NCBI GenBank assembly: GCA_019634415.1
Contig: JAHQVJ010000075.1
Coordinates: 1 to 62,442 of the forward strand
Direction of reading: 5' to 3'
Length of the DNA stretch: 62,442 bases
Source: Myxococcales bacterium
GTDB lineage: Bacteria; Myxococcota_A; UBA796; GCA-2862545
Every line of letters starts with the position of its first letter. Positions within the stretch are counted from its first letter, which is position 1. Shown here one piece after another: positions 16,649 to 25,295 of this stretch. A model generated the notes under the pieces. That model was not told where the DNA came from. It made no database searches and was given only the letters and a program-made list of their open reading frames with translations. Position numbers and translations under genes: made by a program.

Positions 16649-17724
16649 GAGACCTGCTGCACTCCGTCCCGCGCCCACTCGGGGAAGCGGAACTTGCAAT
16701 TCACACATCGTGCGCGCCGCCGATGTGTGTCGGGCTTGGGGATGAGGCAGCGCACACACTGGTACTTCGTGAAGTCGCGCACGCCCTTTCGGACGAGGTC
16801 GGCGAGGCAGTCCACGAAGCCCTGCTCCAGCTCCAGCGCGGGCGCGCGCCCGAAGTGCTCCACTCCGAGCTTCTCCGCGTCTTCTCTGTACTCGATGTCG
16901 ATCTCGTGGAGCGTCTCGATGTGCTCGGCCGCGAAGCTGATGGGCACCAGGCAGATCCGCTTGCCCCCCTCCGCAGCGATGGAGGCCATGACATCGGGCG
17001 TGGACGGGGTGAGCCACTGCACGGGCCCCACACGGCTCTGCCAGCCCACGTAGTAGGGGTCCCGCCACTGCATCGCCTCGACGACTGCACGCACGGACGA
17101 GCGAATGTGGTCGGGGTAAGGGTCGCCCTTCTCGATGAACGACACGGGCAGCCCGTGGGGCGTGAACACGAGGTGTACTGGCTCCTCGTCGGGGCCCGGG
17201 GTTCGATCCACCCCCTCTCGGATGGTGTTGGCCAGCGCGTCGATGTAGCGAGGGTGGTCCGGATACCCCGGGATCCACCGCACGGGCATGCTGGCCTTGC
17301 CTGCGCGCTTGAGGGCGTCGAAGAAGAAGTTGAAGGCTGCCCCGGTGGTGGCGAGGCTGTAGTGGGGGAACATGGGGAGTGCGACGATGTGGTCCACTCC
17401 TTGCTGCAGCAGCTCGTAGAGGCACTCGTCCATGGTGGGCGGCGTGAACAACATGCCCGATGCCATGGGTGGTGCGTCGTCTCCGAGGCTCTCGCGCAGG
17501 GCTGCGGCCTGGCGACGATGGGTGGGAACCAGAGGAGACCACCCGATCTCCTCGTAGTTCGGACCCACCACGCGGGAGCGAGCCCTCGCCAGGCGGGGCG
17601 CTACGAGGGCCTTCACGAAGGCGGGCCCCGGCAGGACGTCCTCGAGCAGGTTGGACAAGAAGGGAACCAGCTCATCGGGTCCCTGAGGGCCCCCGAAGTC
17701 CAGCAGTGCCACACCCACGGTCAT
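16645..17724 (-). CDS. hemH: Ferrochelatase with a four-Cys C-terminal tail
   Basis: A 359-residue product; ATG 17724 overlaps the upstream HAD stop as ATGA. Core motifs are present: the N-terminal G-V-A-L-L-D-F-G-G-P, the catalytic H in T-P-H-G-L-P, a conserved W-Q-S-R-V-G-P-V-Q-W-L-T-P-S-T segment, and E in F-A-A-E-H-I-E-T-L-H-E-I-D. It inserts iron into protoporphyrin (or, in some lineages, coproporphyrin) to make haem. Oddly, the C-terminus adds C323-x2-C326-x13-C340-x2-C343, a zinc-ribbon-like or rubredoxin-like pattern that differs from the compact [2Fe-2S] tail of known cluster-bearing ferrochelatases. Confidence 0.9.
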   Translation of the reverse strand: MTVGVALLDFGGPQGPDELVPFLSNLLEDVLPGPAFVKALVAPRLARARSRVVGPNYEEIGWSPLVPTHRRQAAALRESLGDDAPPMASGMLFTPPTMDECLYELLQQGVDHIVALPMFPHYSLATTGAAFNFFFDALKRAGKASMPVRWIPGYPDHPRYIDALANTIREGVDRTPGPDEEPVHLVFTPHGLPVSFIEKGDPYPDHIRSSVRAVVEAMQWRDPYYVGWQSRVGPVQWLTPSTPDVMASIAAEGGKRICLVPISFAAEHIETLHEIDIEYREDAEKLGVEHFGRAPALELEQGFVDCLADLVRKGVRDFTKYQCVRCLIPKPDTHRRRARCVNCKFRFPEWARDGVQQVS

Positions 17725-18485
17725 TGAATCGACTCCGTCGTCTGAATCCACCACCCCGCTTCCTCGGCCTCCAGGCGCATATCGCGGTCTCCGCGATCGA
17801 AGAGCAGGGAGTGTCGCGCCGATCGCAGCAGGGCGTCATCGGTCCGGCTGTCGCCAGCGGCGAAGCACGGCGAAGCCCCCGCAGCGGCAACCAGGGCATC
17901 GAGCTTGCCCTGCCGATAGGTCACGGGCTCGGTGACGCCTGCCACGTATCGCCCAGTTGCATCCTTGCGACACCGCATGCCGAGCACGCGATGCGGGTGC
18001 ACGCCGAACCGCTCGGCCACGGGCTGCACGAGGGGCTCCGGCGACGCCGTGACGACCCACACCTGCCAGCCGTGACGATGCATGGCCCAGATCAGCTCCC
18101 GGATGGTCTCCCGCGGCGCGAGGACCCCCTCCGTGATGCCCCTCGACAGCGTCGCCAGCGCCAGCGCCCGCACCTCCGACTCGGTGCGCCCGGCGACGAG
18201 GGTGTCGACGAGATCGGTGTAGCCGGTGCGAACGTCTCGACGCACGGCGTCGGTGTAGGCACCCACGAGGTCCTCGCTGGTCTCCCCGTCGAGGTGGGCC
18301 AGCAGCGTCTCGGAGAGATCACCTCGGATGCAGGTCTCGTCGAAGTCGAACGCGGCGATGGGCAGGGACTGCTCGACCGAAGGGATCTCGCACACCATGC
18401 GCGCGAGTCCACGACGGACGGAGGGATCCCACCCGGGCTGGGTGAGGAGTCGCTCCGACAGCGGGGCGGGCAGGGAGGGACCCAT
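17721..18485 (-). CDS. HAD-superfamily phosphatase (SerB-like)
   Basis: A 254-residue product whose ATG shares one base with the preceding TGA (TGATG). Motif I is D47-F-D49-E-T, motif II has the T of V-V-T-A-S-P, a Lys sits in R-Q-G-K-L, and motif IV is G-D-S-R-T-D-D. A helical cap inserted after motif I resembles the SerB/PSPase class (subfamily IB), members of which dephosphorylate phosphoserine, phosphoethanolamine/choline or lysophospholipids. With an acyl-CoA ligase in the same operon a lipid-related substrate is possible, but the substrate is not readable from sequence. Confidence 0.8.
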   Translation of the reverse strand: MGPSLPAPLSERLLTQPGWDPSVRRGLARMVCEIPSVEQSLPIAAFDFDETCIRGDLSETLLAHLDGETSEDLVGAYTDAVRRDVRTGYTDLVDTLVAGRTESEVRALALATLSRGITEGVLAPRETIRELIWAMHRHGWQVWVVTASPEPLVQPVAERFGVHPHRVLGMRCRKDATGRYVAGVTEPVTYRQGKLDALVAAAGASPCFAAGDSRTDDALLRSARHSLLFDRGDRDMRLEAEEAGWWIQTTESIQ

Positions 18486-19219
18486 CAGCCGATCCGTGCC
18501 CGGAGCTGGGTGGTGAGCTCGTCGAGGTGCTCCCTGGCCTCCTCGGCGGCGGCTCGCGCCTCGGACAAGGCCTGCCCGGTGGCCTCGGCGAGGCGAGACG
18601 GCACGTCGGCGTCGGAGGGCAGCTCGGCGAGGGGAATGTCCACGGCGGCCAGGACGTGTCTCATCTCTCGCTGGACCCGCATCCACCAGCCTGGGCCGGC
18701 ATGGGCCGGCGCTGCTCGCGTGAGCTCGGGGAGCGTGTCGAGGACCTGCTCCAAGACGCGAACCCGCTGATGCAGTGGCTCGGCCTGGGTGGCGGCCTCG
18801 CGACAGCGCTGGCCGAGTGCCTCGACCTCCTCCCGGAGGGCGCGGTGCTCCTCGCGCTCGAGCTCCGCTCGCTGCTCCCCCTGGAGCATGTGCATCTGCG
18901 TGACGAGCTCGGTCAGCTGCTCGGCGTCGGGAGCGACCCCTCGACGGAGTGCGAGGAGGCGCTCCTGCCGCTGGCCGATGCTGCCGTCGTCGGCGCCCTG
19001 GGGCTGCAGCTCGGCCAGGACCGCGGCTCCCGGAAGGGGGTGATCGCCCCGTTGTCGATCTCGGAGCACGTCGAGTCCGGCCAAGGCGGCATCGATGCTG
19101 GCGAGGTGAAAGGTGGCACGCTCCGCACGCTCGACCTGCACGCGCAGGGTGGCGATCTGGGCCGCGTGGGGGGCCGCGCCCTCGGGCGGCGAGCCCGAAC
19201 GGGTGCCCTGCTGCGTCAC
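18485..19219 (-). CDS. Coiled-coil protein of unknown function
   Basis: A 244-residue product with a GTG start overlapping the acyl-CoA ligase stop (GTGA). Nearly the whole length is predicted helix, rich in Ala, Glu, Arg and Leu with heptad-like spacing (for example around 10-130 and 210-244), and it has no signal peptide. A central W-W-M-R-V segment separates two coiled parts. I recognise no family. It may organise the neighbouring enzymes or be structural; the operon position is the only functional hint. Confidence 0.7.
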   Translation of the reverse strand: MTQQGTRSGSPPEGAAPHAAQIATLRVQVERAERATFHLASIDAALAGLDVLRDRQRGDHPLPGAAVLAELQPQGADDGSIGQRQERLLALRRGVAPDAEQLTELVTQMHMLQGEQRAELEREEHRALREEVEALGQRCREAATQAEPLHQRVRVLEQVLDTLPELTRAAPAHAGPGWWMRVQREMRHVLAAVDIPLAELPSDADVPSRLAEATGQALSEARAAAEEAREHLDELTTQLRARIG

Positions 19220-20673
19220 GTGCTCCCCCCGGAGGCCCGGAACATACCGCGCAGCTCTCGCTTGAGCACCTTTCCCATGGTGTTTCGAGGCAGCTCCTCG
19301 AGCCGGAGGATCTGGGCGGGCACCTTGTAGGGAGCGAGGCGAGCCCGCGCGAACTCGAGGAGCTCCTGGTCGGAGACCTCGGGGCCGACGACGGCAGCGG
19401 CGACGGTCTGGCCGAGGTCGGCGTGGGGCAGCCCAACCACGGCGACGTCGCGAACGGCTCGATGCTCCCGGAGCGCCCCCTCCACCTCGGCTGGGTACAC
19501 GTTGAAGCCACCGCGCAGGATCATGTCGCCGCGTCTTCCCAAGAGGACGACGAAGCCATCCTGCCCTCGTCGCGCGAGGTCTCCGGTGCGCATCCACCCG
19601 TCCACCACGGCCTCGCGGGTCTGCTCGGGGAGCCCGCGGTAGCCGACGAACAGCGAGGGTCCGCGGACCCACAGCTCCCCGGCCTCCCCTGCCTCGACGG
19701 GCTCGAGGGTGTCGGGGTCGGTGACCTGCGCGGTGATCCCTGGGAGCGGCAGACCGATGGAGCCCGGCACGCGACGCTCGTAGGGGTTCGAGAACACGAT
19801 GCCGACCTCGGTCATCCCGTAGCGCTCCACGATGGCGTGCCCGAAGCGCTCCTGGATGCGCTGGTGGGTGTCGGCGGACAGGGGCGCAGACCCACTGGTG
19901 AGCAGCCTCACCCGAGACCAGTCGAACGTGCCCGGAGCGGTGGCCAGCCGATTGTAGAACGTGGGCACCCCCATGAAGACGGTGGCCTCGCCTCGGTGCA
20001 GCCGCGCAGCCACGTCGGCGGCGTCGAATCGCTGCACGCACCGACAGGTGGCCCCGGCCCGCAGCGCCCCGAAGGCAGCCACCACCAGCCCGTGCACGTG
20101 GGTGAGCGGCAGCGCGTGCAGCAACACGTCGCCCTCGCTCCAGCGCCACGCCTGGTGCAGCGCCTCCACGGTGGCACCCACGCTGTCGTGGGTGTGCAGC
20201 GCGCCCTTGGGACGACCGGTGGTGCCAGAGGTGTACATGAGCAAGGAGGGTGCGCTCCCGGACACACGGCGATCGTCGACCACGGGCTCGGCGCCGTCGA
20301 CGGCGGCGGCGGCCTCCTCGGGCGTGAGGCAGCCACCGGGCGGTCCTGCGTCGTGGTGGGCTGCAGGGAGCACGGCCAGGCGGGGCGCGGCATCGGCCAG
20401 CAGGTACGCGACCTCGGGCGCCGTGTAGCGGACGTTGAGGGGCAGCACCACGACGCCGTCCGCCAGGCAGGCAAGCGTCCACACGACGACGTCCACGCTG
20501 CGCGGCATCATCAGCGCCACCACGTCGCCAAAGGCCACGCCCCGCCCCCGGAGCACCGCGCGCGCCTGATCGAGACGTGTGGACAGCTGCCCATAGGACA
20601 GCTCCAGCGACCCCAGCGACACCGCGGGTCGCTCGGGCCGCCACTGGCTTCGCCATCGCGCCACGAGGGACAT
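19216..20673 (-). CDS. AMP-dependent acyl-CoA synthetase/ligase
   Basis: A 485-residue adenylate-forming enzyme. The P-loop motif is Y-T-S-G-T-T-G-R-P-K-G, the Y-G-M-T-E motif A5 is present, A7 is the T-G-D-L core, and the A10 Lys lies in N-T-M-G-K-V. It would activate a carboxylic acid as acyl-AMP and transfer it to CoA. The overall length and sequence resemble malonyl-CoA and short- or medium-chain ligases, but the acid is not certain. First gene of the operon; its ATG is 29 bp from the divergent TonB-receptor start. Confidence 0.88.
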   Translation of the reverse strand: MSLVARWRSQWRPERPAVSLGSLELSYGQLSTRLDQARAVLRGRGVAFGDVVALMMPRSVDVVVWTLACLADGVVVLPLNVRYTAPEVAYLLADAAPRLAVLPAAHHDAGPPGGCLTPEEAAAAVDGAEPVVDDRRVSGSAPSLLMYTSGTTGRPKGALHTHDSVGATVEALHQAWRWSEGDVLLHALPLTHVHGLVVAAFGALRAGATCRCVQRFDAADVAARLHRGEATVFMGVPTFYNRLATAPGTFDWSRVRLLTSGSAPLSADTHQRIQERFGHAIVERYGMTEVGIVFSNPYERRVPGSIGLPLPGITAQVTDPDTLEPVEAGEAGELWVRGPSLFVGYRGLPEQTREAVVDGWMRTGDLARRGQDGFVVLLGRRGDMILRGGFNVYPAEVEGALREHRAVRDVAVVGLPHADLGQTVAAAVVGPEVSDQELLEFARARLAPYKVPAQILRLEELPRNTMGKVLKRELRGMFRASGGST

Positions 20674-20702
20674 GGCTCCGGAGTAACGATAGCGAGCGGC
20701 CC

Positions 20703-22655
20703 ATGGTGTGCTGGATCCCCCTCGCTGCCTGGGCGACGCCCCCTCCCGATGCCGACGAGGAGGTGGTCGTGGAGGGTTCGGTGGATCCAGCGGATCCGGT
20801 GCGCGCCTCGGCTCAGGTCACGGTGGTTCCGGTGGACGACAGCTTCGCAGGCTCTGCCGACGTGGCCTCGGCGGTGGCGCGCGCTCCGGGAGCGCGGATC
20901 CAGCGCCTGGGGGGCATGGGGGATCTGGCTCAGGTGGGGATCCGCGGCGCATCGAGCCGCACGGTGGAGATCACCCTACACGGCACGCCGCTGAACCCGG
21001 AGGGCGCGGTGGCGGTGAACCTGTCGGAGCTGCCGCTGGCGGGCCTGTCGCGGGTGGAGGTGACGCGCACGGGGGGCCCGAGCGCCTCGGGGACGGCGCC
21101 GATGGGGGGCTCCGTGAACCTGGTGACGTCCGCCGATCCCACCCACCGGGTGTCGCTGTCGGCGGGCAGCTGGGGCACGCTGCGCGCCCAGGCGAACGCC
21201 TCGGGGAGCGCGGGGGCGTGGTCGGCCTGGGTGGCCGCCTCCACGCTGGCCACCGAAGGCACCTTCCGCTGGTACGACGACGGCGGCACCCGGCTGTGGG
21301 CCGACGACGACACGATCCGGGTGCGGCGCAACAACCAGACCCACCAGGCGAGCACGCTCACTCGCCTGGCCTGGCGCGCCGGGCCGCAGGGCGAGCTGTC
21401 GGCGCTGCACGCGGGGCTGTGGCGCGCCGAGGGCGTTCCGGGCTTCACCTTCGATCCATCGGCGACGGCTCGGTTCGGGGTGCAGCGACAGCTGCTGGCG
21501 CTCACGGCGACGGCCACCCCGAGGGCCAGCCGCCTGGAGGCGACGGTCTCGGGCCTCGATCGCACCGAAGCGCTGAGCGATCCGCTGGGGGAGCTGGGGG
21601 TGGCGGCCAGCGACGTACAAGGACGCACGCGCGCCTGGACGGGCCGCCTCACTGCGCGCACGCTGCCGCTGCCCGGCCTGCTGCTGGCGGGGCTGGTGGG
21701 CGGGCAGCTGGATCGCTACGCGTCGACGGATCGGCTGCTGGATCTGCAAGCGGTTCGGGGGCGGTGGGTGGGCCGGGGAGCCGCGTGGGCTCGGGTGGGG
21801 GATCCGCAGGGTGCTGTCCACGTGGAGCCGGCGGTCACCGTGCTCGCGGTGGCCACCCAGGATCTGGACACCGACACGGCGCTACGGCGTGCGCCGTTGG
21901 TGCTTCCCCGCCTGGGGCTGCGGGCCGGTCTGCGCGGCGACTGGGTGCTGAAGGCGAACGCAGGCGCCTCGGCTCGCCCACCCGACGTGCTGGAGCTGTT
22001 CGGCGCCCGCGGCACGCAGGTGGGCAACCCCGAGCTGGTGCCCGAGCGGTCGTGGACAGCGGACGGCGGGCTGCTGAAGCAGGCGAGCGCGTGGCGGCTG
22101 GAGGCGGTGCTCTTCGCCCGCTCCGTGCGTGATCTCATCGCGTGGAGCCGGAGCGCCCAGGGGATCTCGCGGGCCGAGAACGTGGATCGGGCGACGGTGG
22201 CGGGCCTGGAGGCGGCTGCCTCCTGGGAGCGCGGCCCGCTGCAGCTGCGAGCGAACGCAGCGGTGATCCGGGCGCGGGACGCCTCGGACGATCCCGCCTA
22301 CCGGGGGCGGCAGCTCCCGACAATCCCGGTGGCGGAGGCCCAGCTGCTGGGGGCGCTACGCGCCGAGCGGTGGCAGCTGCTCACGGATGGCAGCCTCACG
22401 TCGGGCACGTTCGTGGACCGCGCCAACCTCGTGCCGCAGCCACCGCGGGCCCTGTGGGGCGCCACCGCGAGGTGGCTGGGCCCCGGGCTTCAGCTGGAGC
22501 TGGACGTGCGCAACCTGCTCGACCACATCGTGGCCACGGTGCCCCGCGATCCGCTGGTGGACGACGGACAGAGCGCGCCAGCGGCCGTGACCGACTTCCT
22601 GGGCTACCCCCTGCCGGGACGGACCGTGCTGTTCACCGTGAGGATGACCCCGTGA
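20703..22655 (+). CDS. TonB-dependent outer-membrane receptor
   Basis: A 650-residue product. The N-terminus is a short hydrophobic signal (M-V-C-W-I-P-L-A-A-W-A), then a TonB-box-like E-E-V-V-V-E-G, a plug domain with V-G-I-R-G-A-S-S-R and G-G-S-V-N-L-V-T, and a long beta-barrel ending in an aromatic-poor F-T-V-R-M-T-P. The length is at the lower end of the family, close to BtuB-like receptors. It takes up a metal chelate, vitamin or similar ligand, powered by TonB. The barrel is coupled to a surface lipoprotein (next gene), an arrangement seen for substrate-binding partners. Upstream is only 29 bp to the divergent ligase. Confidence 0.88.
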   Translation: MVCWIPLAAWATPPPDADEEVVVEGSVDPADPVRASAQVTVVPVDDSFAGSADVASAVARAPGARIQRLGGMGDLAQVGIRGASSRTVEITLHGTPLNPEGAVAVNLSELPLAGLSRVEVTRTGGPSASGTAPMGGSVNLVTSADPTHRVSLSAGSWGTLRAQANASGSAGAWSAWVAASTLATEGTFRWYDDGGTRLWADDDTIRVRRNNQTHQASTLTRLAWRAGPQGELSALHAGLWRAEGVPGFTFDPSATARFGVQRQLLALTATATPRASRLEATVSGLDRTEALSDPLGELGVAASDVQGRTRAWTGRLTARTLPLPGLLLAGLVGGQLDRYASTDRLLDLQAVRGRWVGRGAAWARVGDPQGAVHVEPAVTVLAVATQDLDTDTALRRAPLVLPRLGLRAGLRGDWVLKANAGASARPPDVLELFGARGTQVGNPELVPERSWTADGGLLKQASAWRLEAVLFARSVRDLIAWSRSAQGISRAENVDRATVAGLEAAASWERGPLQLRANAAVIRARDASDDPAYRGRQLPTIPVAEAQLLGALRAERWQLLTDGSLTSGTFVDRANLVPQPPRALWGATARWLGPGLQLELDVRNLLDHIVATVPRDPLVDDGQSAPAAVTDFLGYPLPGRTVLFTVRMTP

Positions 22656-23689
22656 TCGTCTGGCTGTCGGCCCTCGGCTGCGCTCCCCCACCCGCGACCC
22701 ACGACTGCGATCTGTCGGGGCCGCACCTGGTGGTGGCCACCACCGACTACGTGGCTGGCGCCTTGGCCGCGGTGGACCCCGTCACGGGCTGCACCGCCGA
22801 CCGGCTGTCGTCCGTTGGCCCCGATCCCATCGTGCGTGCGCTGCAGGAGGGCATGGTGGTGGCGGATCGCTCGGGGGGCGACACCGTGCGGCGGTTCGCG
22901 CGCAGCGCGTACCAGACCCCCGTGAGCGAGTTCGTGGTGGAGGTGGGCGGCAACATCCACGATCTGGCTCAGGTCGACGATCAGCTGCTGATCACGCTCT
23001 ACGATCGCGACTTCGCAGCCGTCGTGGGGCTCGACGGCGCACCTCGCGGCACCGTGGATCTGAGCGAGCAGGCCGACGCCGACGGGCTGCCCGAGGCAGA
23101 CGCGATCGTGATGGTGGACGGCACCCCCCACCTGGGGCTGCAGCGGCTCACCCGCCCGGCGCACACGGCCGACGAGGCGGGATGGGTGGCGATGGTGGAT
23201 CTGGAGCTGCAGGTGGTGAGCGGAACCCTGCCGCTGGGCCCGAACCCCAGGCTGTTCGCGAGCGGAGGCGCGGAGCTGCTCGTCGCCACCGGCGCCTTCT
23301 TCGCCCCCGACGGAGAGGTCTTCCGAGTCGATCCAGCCACGGGGCTGCGCACGTCGGTGCTCACGGAGGCCGAGATCGGTCAGGACGTGACCCACGCGGT
23401 GGCTGCCGGCGACGTGCTCCTGGTCGTCACGGTGCCCCACGATCCGGAGGGCGGGCCCTCGCAGCTGCTCTGCGTGTACCCAGATGGCGAGATCGTGCTG
23501 GGGCTGGAGTCGGTGTCTTGGCTCCGCGACATCGTGGTGACGCCCCAAGGAGCCGTCTTGGCCACGCGCCGAGGCTGGAGCTTCGAAGGAGACGGCGCGC
23601 TGTACACCGTGGAGCCCGACACCTGCGGGGTGGCACTGCTCACCGATGCGTTCCTGCTGGACCCGGACTCCATCGCCTGGATCGACTGA
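22652..23689 (+). CDS. Surface lipoprotein coupled to the TonB receptor
   Basis: A 345-residue product; GTG 22652 overlaps the receptor stop (GTGA). The signal is extremely short: about nine hydrophobic residues before a lipobox A-L-G-C. The rest looks like a beta-propeller of the YncE/NHL type, with repeated V-V-A-T-T, G-L-D-G-A-P-R, G-N-I-H-D-L and W-L-R-D-I-V-V-T-P segments of 40-50 residues. Propeller lipoproteins often sit with TonB receptors and may bind the ligand or a partner protein on the cell surface. The ligand is unknown. Confidence 0.7.
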   Translation: MIVWLSALGCAPPPATHDCDLSGPHLVVATTDYVAGALAAVDPVTGCTADRLSSVGPDPIVRALQEGMVVADRSGGDTVRRFARSAYQTPVSEFVVEVGGNIHDLAQVDDQLLITLYDRDFAAVVGLDGAPRGTVDLSEQADADGLPEADAIVMVDGTPHLGLQRLTRPAHTADEAGWVAMVDLELQVVSGTLPLGPNPRLFASGGAELLVATGAFFAPDGEVFRVDPATGLRTSVLTEAEIGQDVTHAVAAGDVLLVVTVPHDPEGGPSQLLCVYPDGEIVLGLESVSWLRDIVVTPQGAVLATRRGWSFEGDGALYTVEPDTCGVALLTDAFLLDPDSIAWID

Positions 23690-23751
23690 CGGCAGACAGA
23701 CCTTGGCAGTCGTCGAGGGCAGGTGGTACACCTGCTCCGGTGGAGGGATCG

Positions 23752-24411
23752 ATGCGGTACTGGGCTGGTTTTGCTGTGCTACTAGCCAGCGGGTGCAGCG
23801 GTGGTGGGACGTTCCTGGACGGTGTGACCGTGTGGGACAACTTCCCCTTCGACGGCGAGAGCCGGTCGTGGGCCTACGCCAACACCACTCACAACGACTA
23901 CAAGATCGTCGGCGAGACCGTGGGCAAGCCCGACGTGATCGACGGCCAGAACGTCTACGCCGTCCGCTACTGGACCGATTGTGTGTCGGGCAACAACTGC
24001 ACCGACAACGAGGAGCTGCGCCGGATCCGGTGGCGGAGCAACTCCACCCGAGGCGTCTTTGTCCACGGCTACACCGAGGGCTCGTCGGTGGTGGAGTTCG
24101 ATCCGCCACTGCAGATCGCCGAGACCTCGATGCTCCGCAACGAGGTGGTCACCACGGTGACCGGCGGCGCCACCTGGACGTCCACCTTCATGGGTGTGGG
24201 TGCCTGCCCCGTCACGTTCACCACCACCTGGGACAGCTGCACCTCGTTCCTCGTGGAGACCGACGCCGCTGCGGGCGGTGGCCCCATCACGGGCACCTAC
24301 TGGGCCGTCAAGGGACACAACGTCGTGGCGTTCGAGCTCGACGGAGAGGAGGGCGTCTGGGAAGGCTCCAACGCCCCCGTCTGTGAAGGGTCGTGCGACG
24401 GCATCTGGTAG
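23752..24411 (+). CDS. Lipoprotein of unknown function
   Basis: A 219-residue product. ATG 23752 is preceded by a GGAGGG ribosome-binding site. The signal ends in the lipobox L-A-S-G-C (M-R-Y-W-A-G-F-A-V-L-L start), followed by a glycine stretch. The mature part is rich in Thr, Val and aromatic residues and probably forms a beta-sandwich; it has four cysteines in Cys pairs (D-C-V-S-G-N-N-C, C-P-V, S-C-T, C-E-G-S-C). No family recognised. It is followed by an overlapping lipoprotein gene. Confidence 0.7.
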   Translation: MRYWAGFAVLLASGCSGGGTFLDGVTVWDNFPFDGESRSWAYANTTHNDYKIVGETVGKPDVIDGQNVYAVRYWTDCVSGNNCTDNEELRRIRWRSNSTRGVFVHGYTEGSSVVEFDPPLQIAETSMLRNEVVTTVTGGATWTSTFMGVGACPVTFTTTWDSCTSFLVETDAAAGGGPITGTYWAVKGHNVVAFELDGEEGVWEGSNAPVCEGSCDGIW

Positions 24412-25295
24412 CAGCGTGGTCGATGCTGGTGGGGTGCAGCTGCATACCGCACGCGCACCTCACCGTGCTCAACGCAGCCGAGCATCGACTGCCGGCCCAT
24501 GTGGAGCAGATCTCGGTGGTCACGCAGAGCGGGCCCACCGACCTCGCTCTCCAGCGATCGGTGGTTCGGGGCTTCGTGGCCGCCATCGAGAGAGACGACA
24601 GCGTCACCGCGATCCCCTCCTCGCGCTCCGACCTGGAGCCGCGAGCCATCTGTGCCGCCGAGGGCACCGACGCCGTCCTGATGCTCACCAGGCTGCAGAC
24701 ACGCTGGGCCACGCACCTCACCGAGGAGGGACAGGCCCATCTGGCGCGGCGCGTGGCGGTGGTGCAGGGAGACTGGACCCTGTACGACGCACAGGGCACT
24801 CCCTTGGACGAGGCCGTGGATTCCTTCACCGCAGGCACCTGGGACGGCCAGGCCGGCTCTCCAGGCACAGCCAAGGAAGCGCTCCCCGCCGACCAAGACA
24901 CCGTCGACGAGCTGGCCTTCTCCCTCGGAGTGGCCTACGCCAAGCGCATCACCTCCTCCGTCGAGGACGTACGACGCCCGTACTTCGTCCGGGGAGATCC
25001 GCGCCTGGCCGCCGCCCACCTCCCCGTGCGATCGGGCGACTGGCAGCGCGCCGAGGGGTTGTGGCGAGAGGTGGCCAACGACCCGGGCGCTTCGGCGAGG
25101 GCCCGCTCTCGAGCCCGTCACAACCTGGCTCTTGCGCACGAGGTCCACGGCAACTTCGCCCAGGCGATTCGGGAAGCCTCCCTCGCGTTCGCGCTGCATC
25201 CCACCGAGCGAGTCCAGCGCTACGTCGACGCGCTCGAGGCTCGCAGCGCTTGGCATCGAAGGCTACGGTTTCCCGTCGTCGATGACTGGGAGTGA
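24393..25295 (+). CDS. Lipoprotein resembling DUF6340 with TPR-like C-terminus
   Basis: A 300-residue product. I chose the GTG at 24393, although it overlaps the previous gene by 19 nt, because it supplies a basic V-R-R-H start and a hydrophobic core before the lipobox L-V-G-C; the later ATG would give only six residues before the Cys. The C-terminal half shows helical repeats (W-R-E-V-A-N-D-P-G-A-S-A-R-A, N-L-A-L-A-H-E-V-H-G-N). The overall plan, a beta-type N-terminus and a helical-repeat end, resembles the DUF6340 lipoprotein family, mostly known from Bacteroidota. Function unknown. Confidence 0.6.
   Translation: MRRHLVAAWSMLVGCSCIPHAHLTVLNAAEHRLPAHVEQISVVTQSGPTDLALQRSVVRGFVAAIERDDSVTAIPSSRSDLEPRAICAAEGTDAVLMLTRLQTRWATHLTEEGQAHLARRVAVVQGDWTLYDAQGTPLDEAVDSFTAGTWDGQAGSPGTAKEALPADQDTVDELAFSLGVAYAKRITSSVEDVRRPYFVRGDPRLAAAHLPVRSGDWQRAEGLWREVANDPGASARARSRARHNLALAHEVHGNFAQAIREASLAFALHPTERVQRYVDALEARSAWHRRLRFPVVDDWE

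Noticed and set aside
17200..17222. T-loop-like sequence GGGGTTCGATCCACCCC that might be part of a tRNA
   Set aside because: It lies inside the ferrochelatase coding frame, and no acceptor stem, D-arm or anticodon arm surrounds it.
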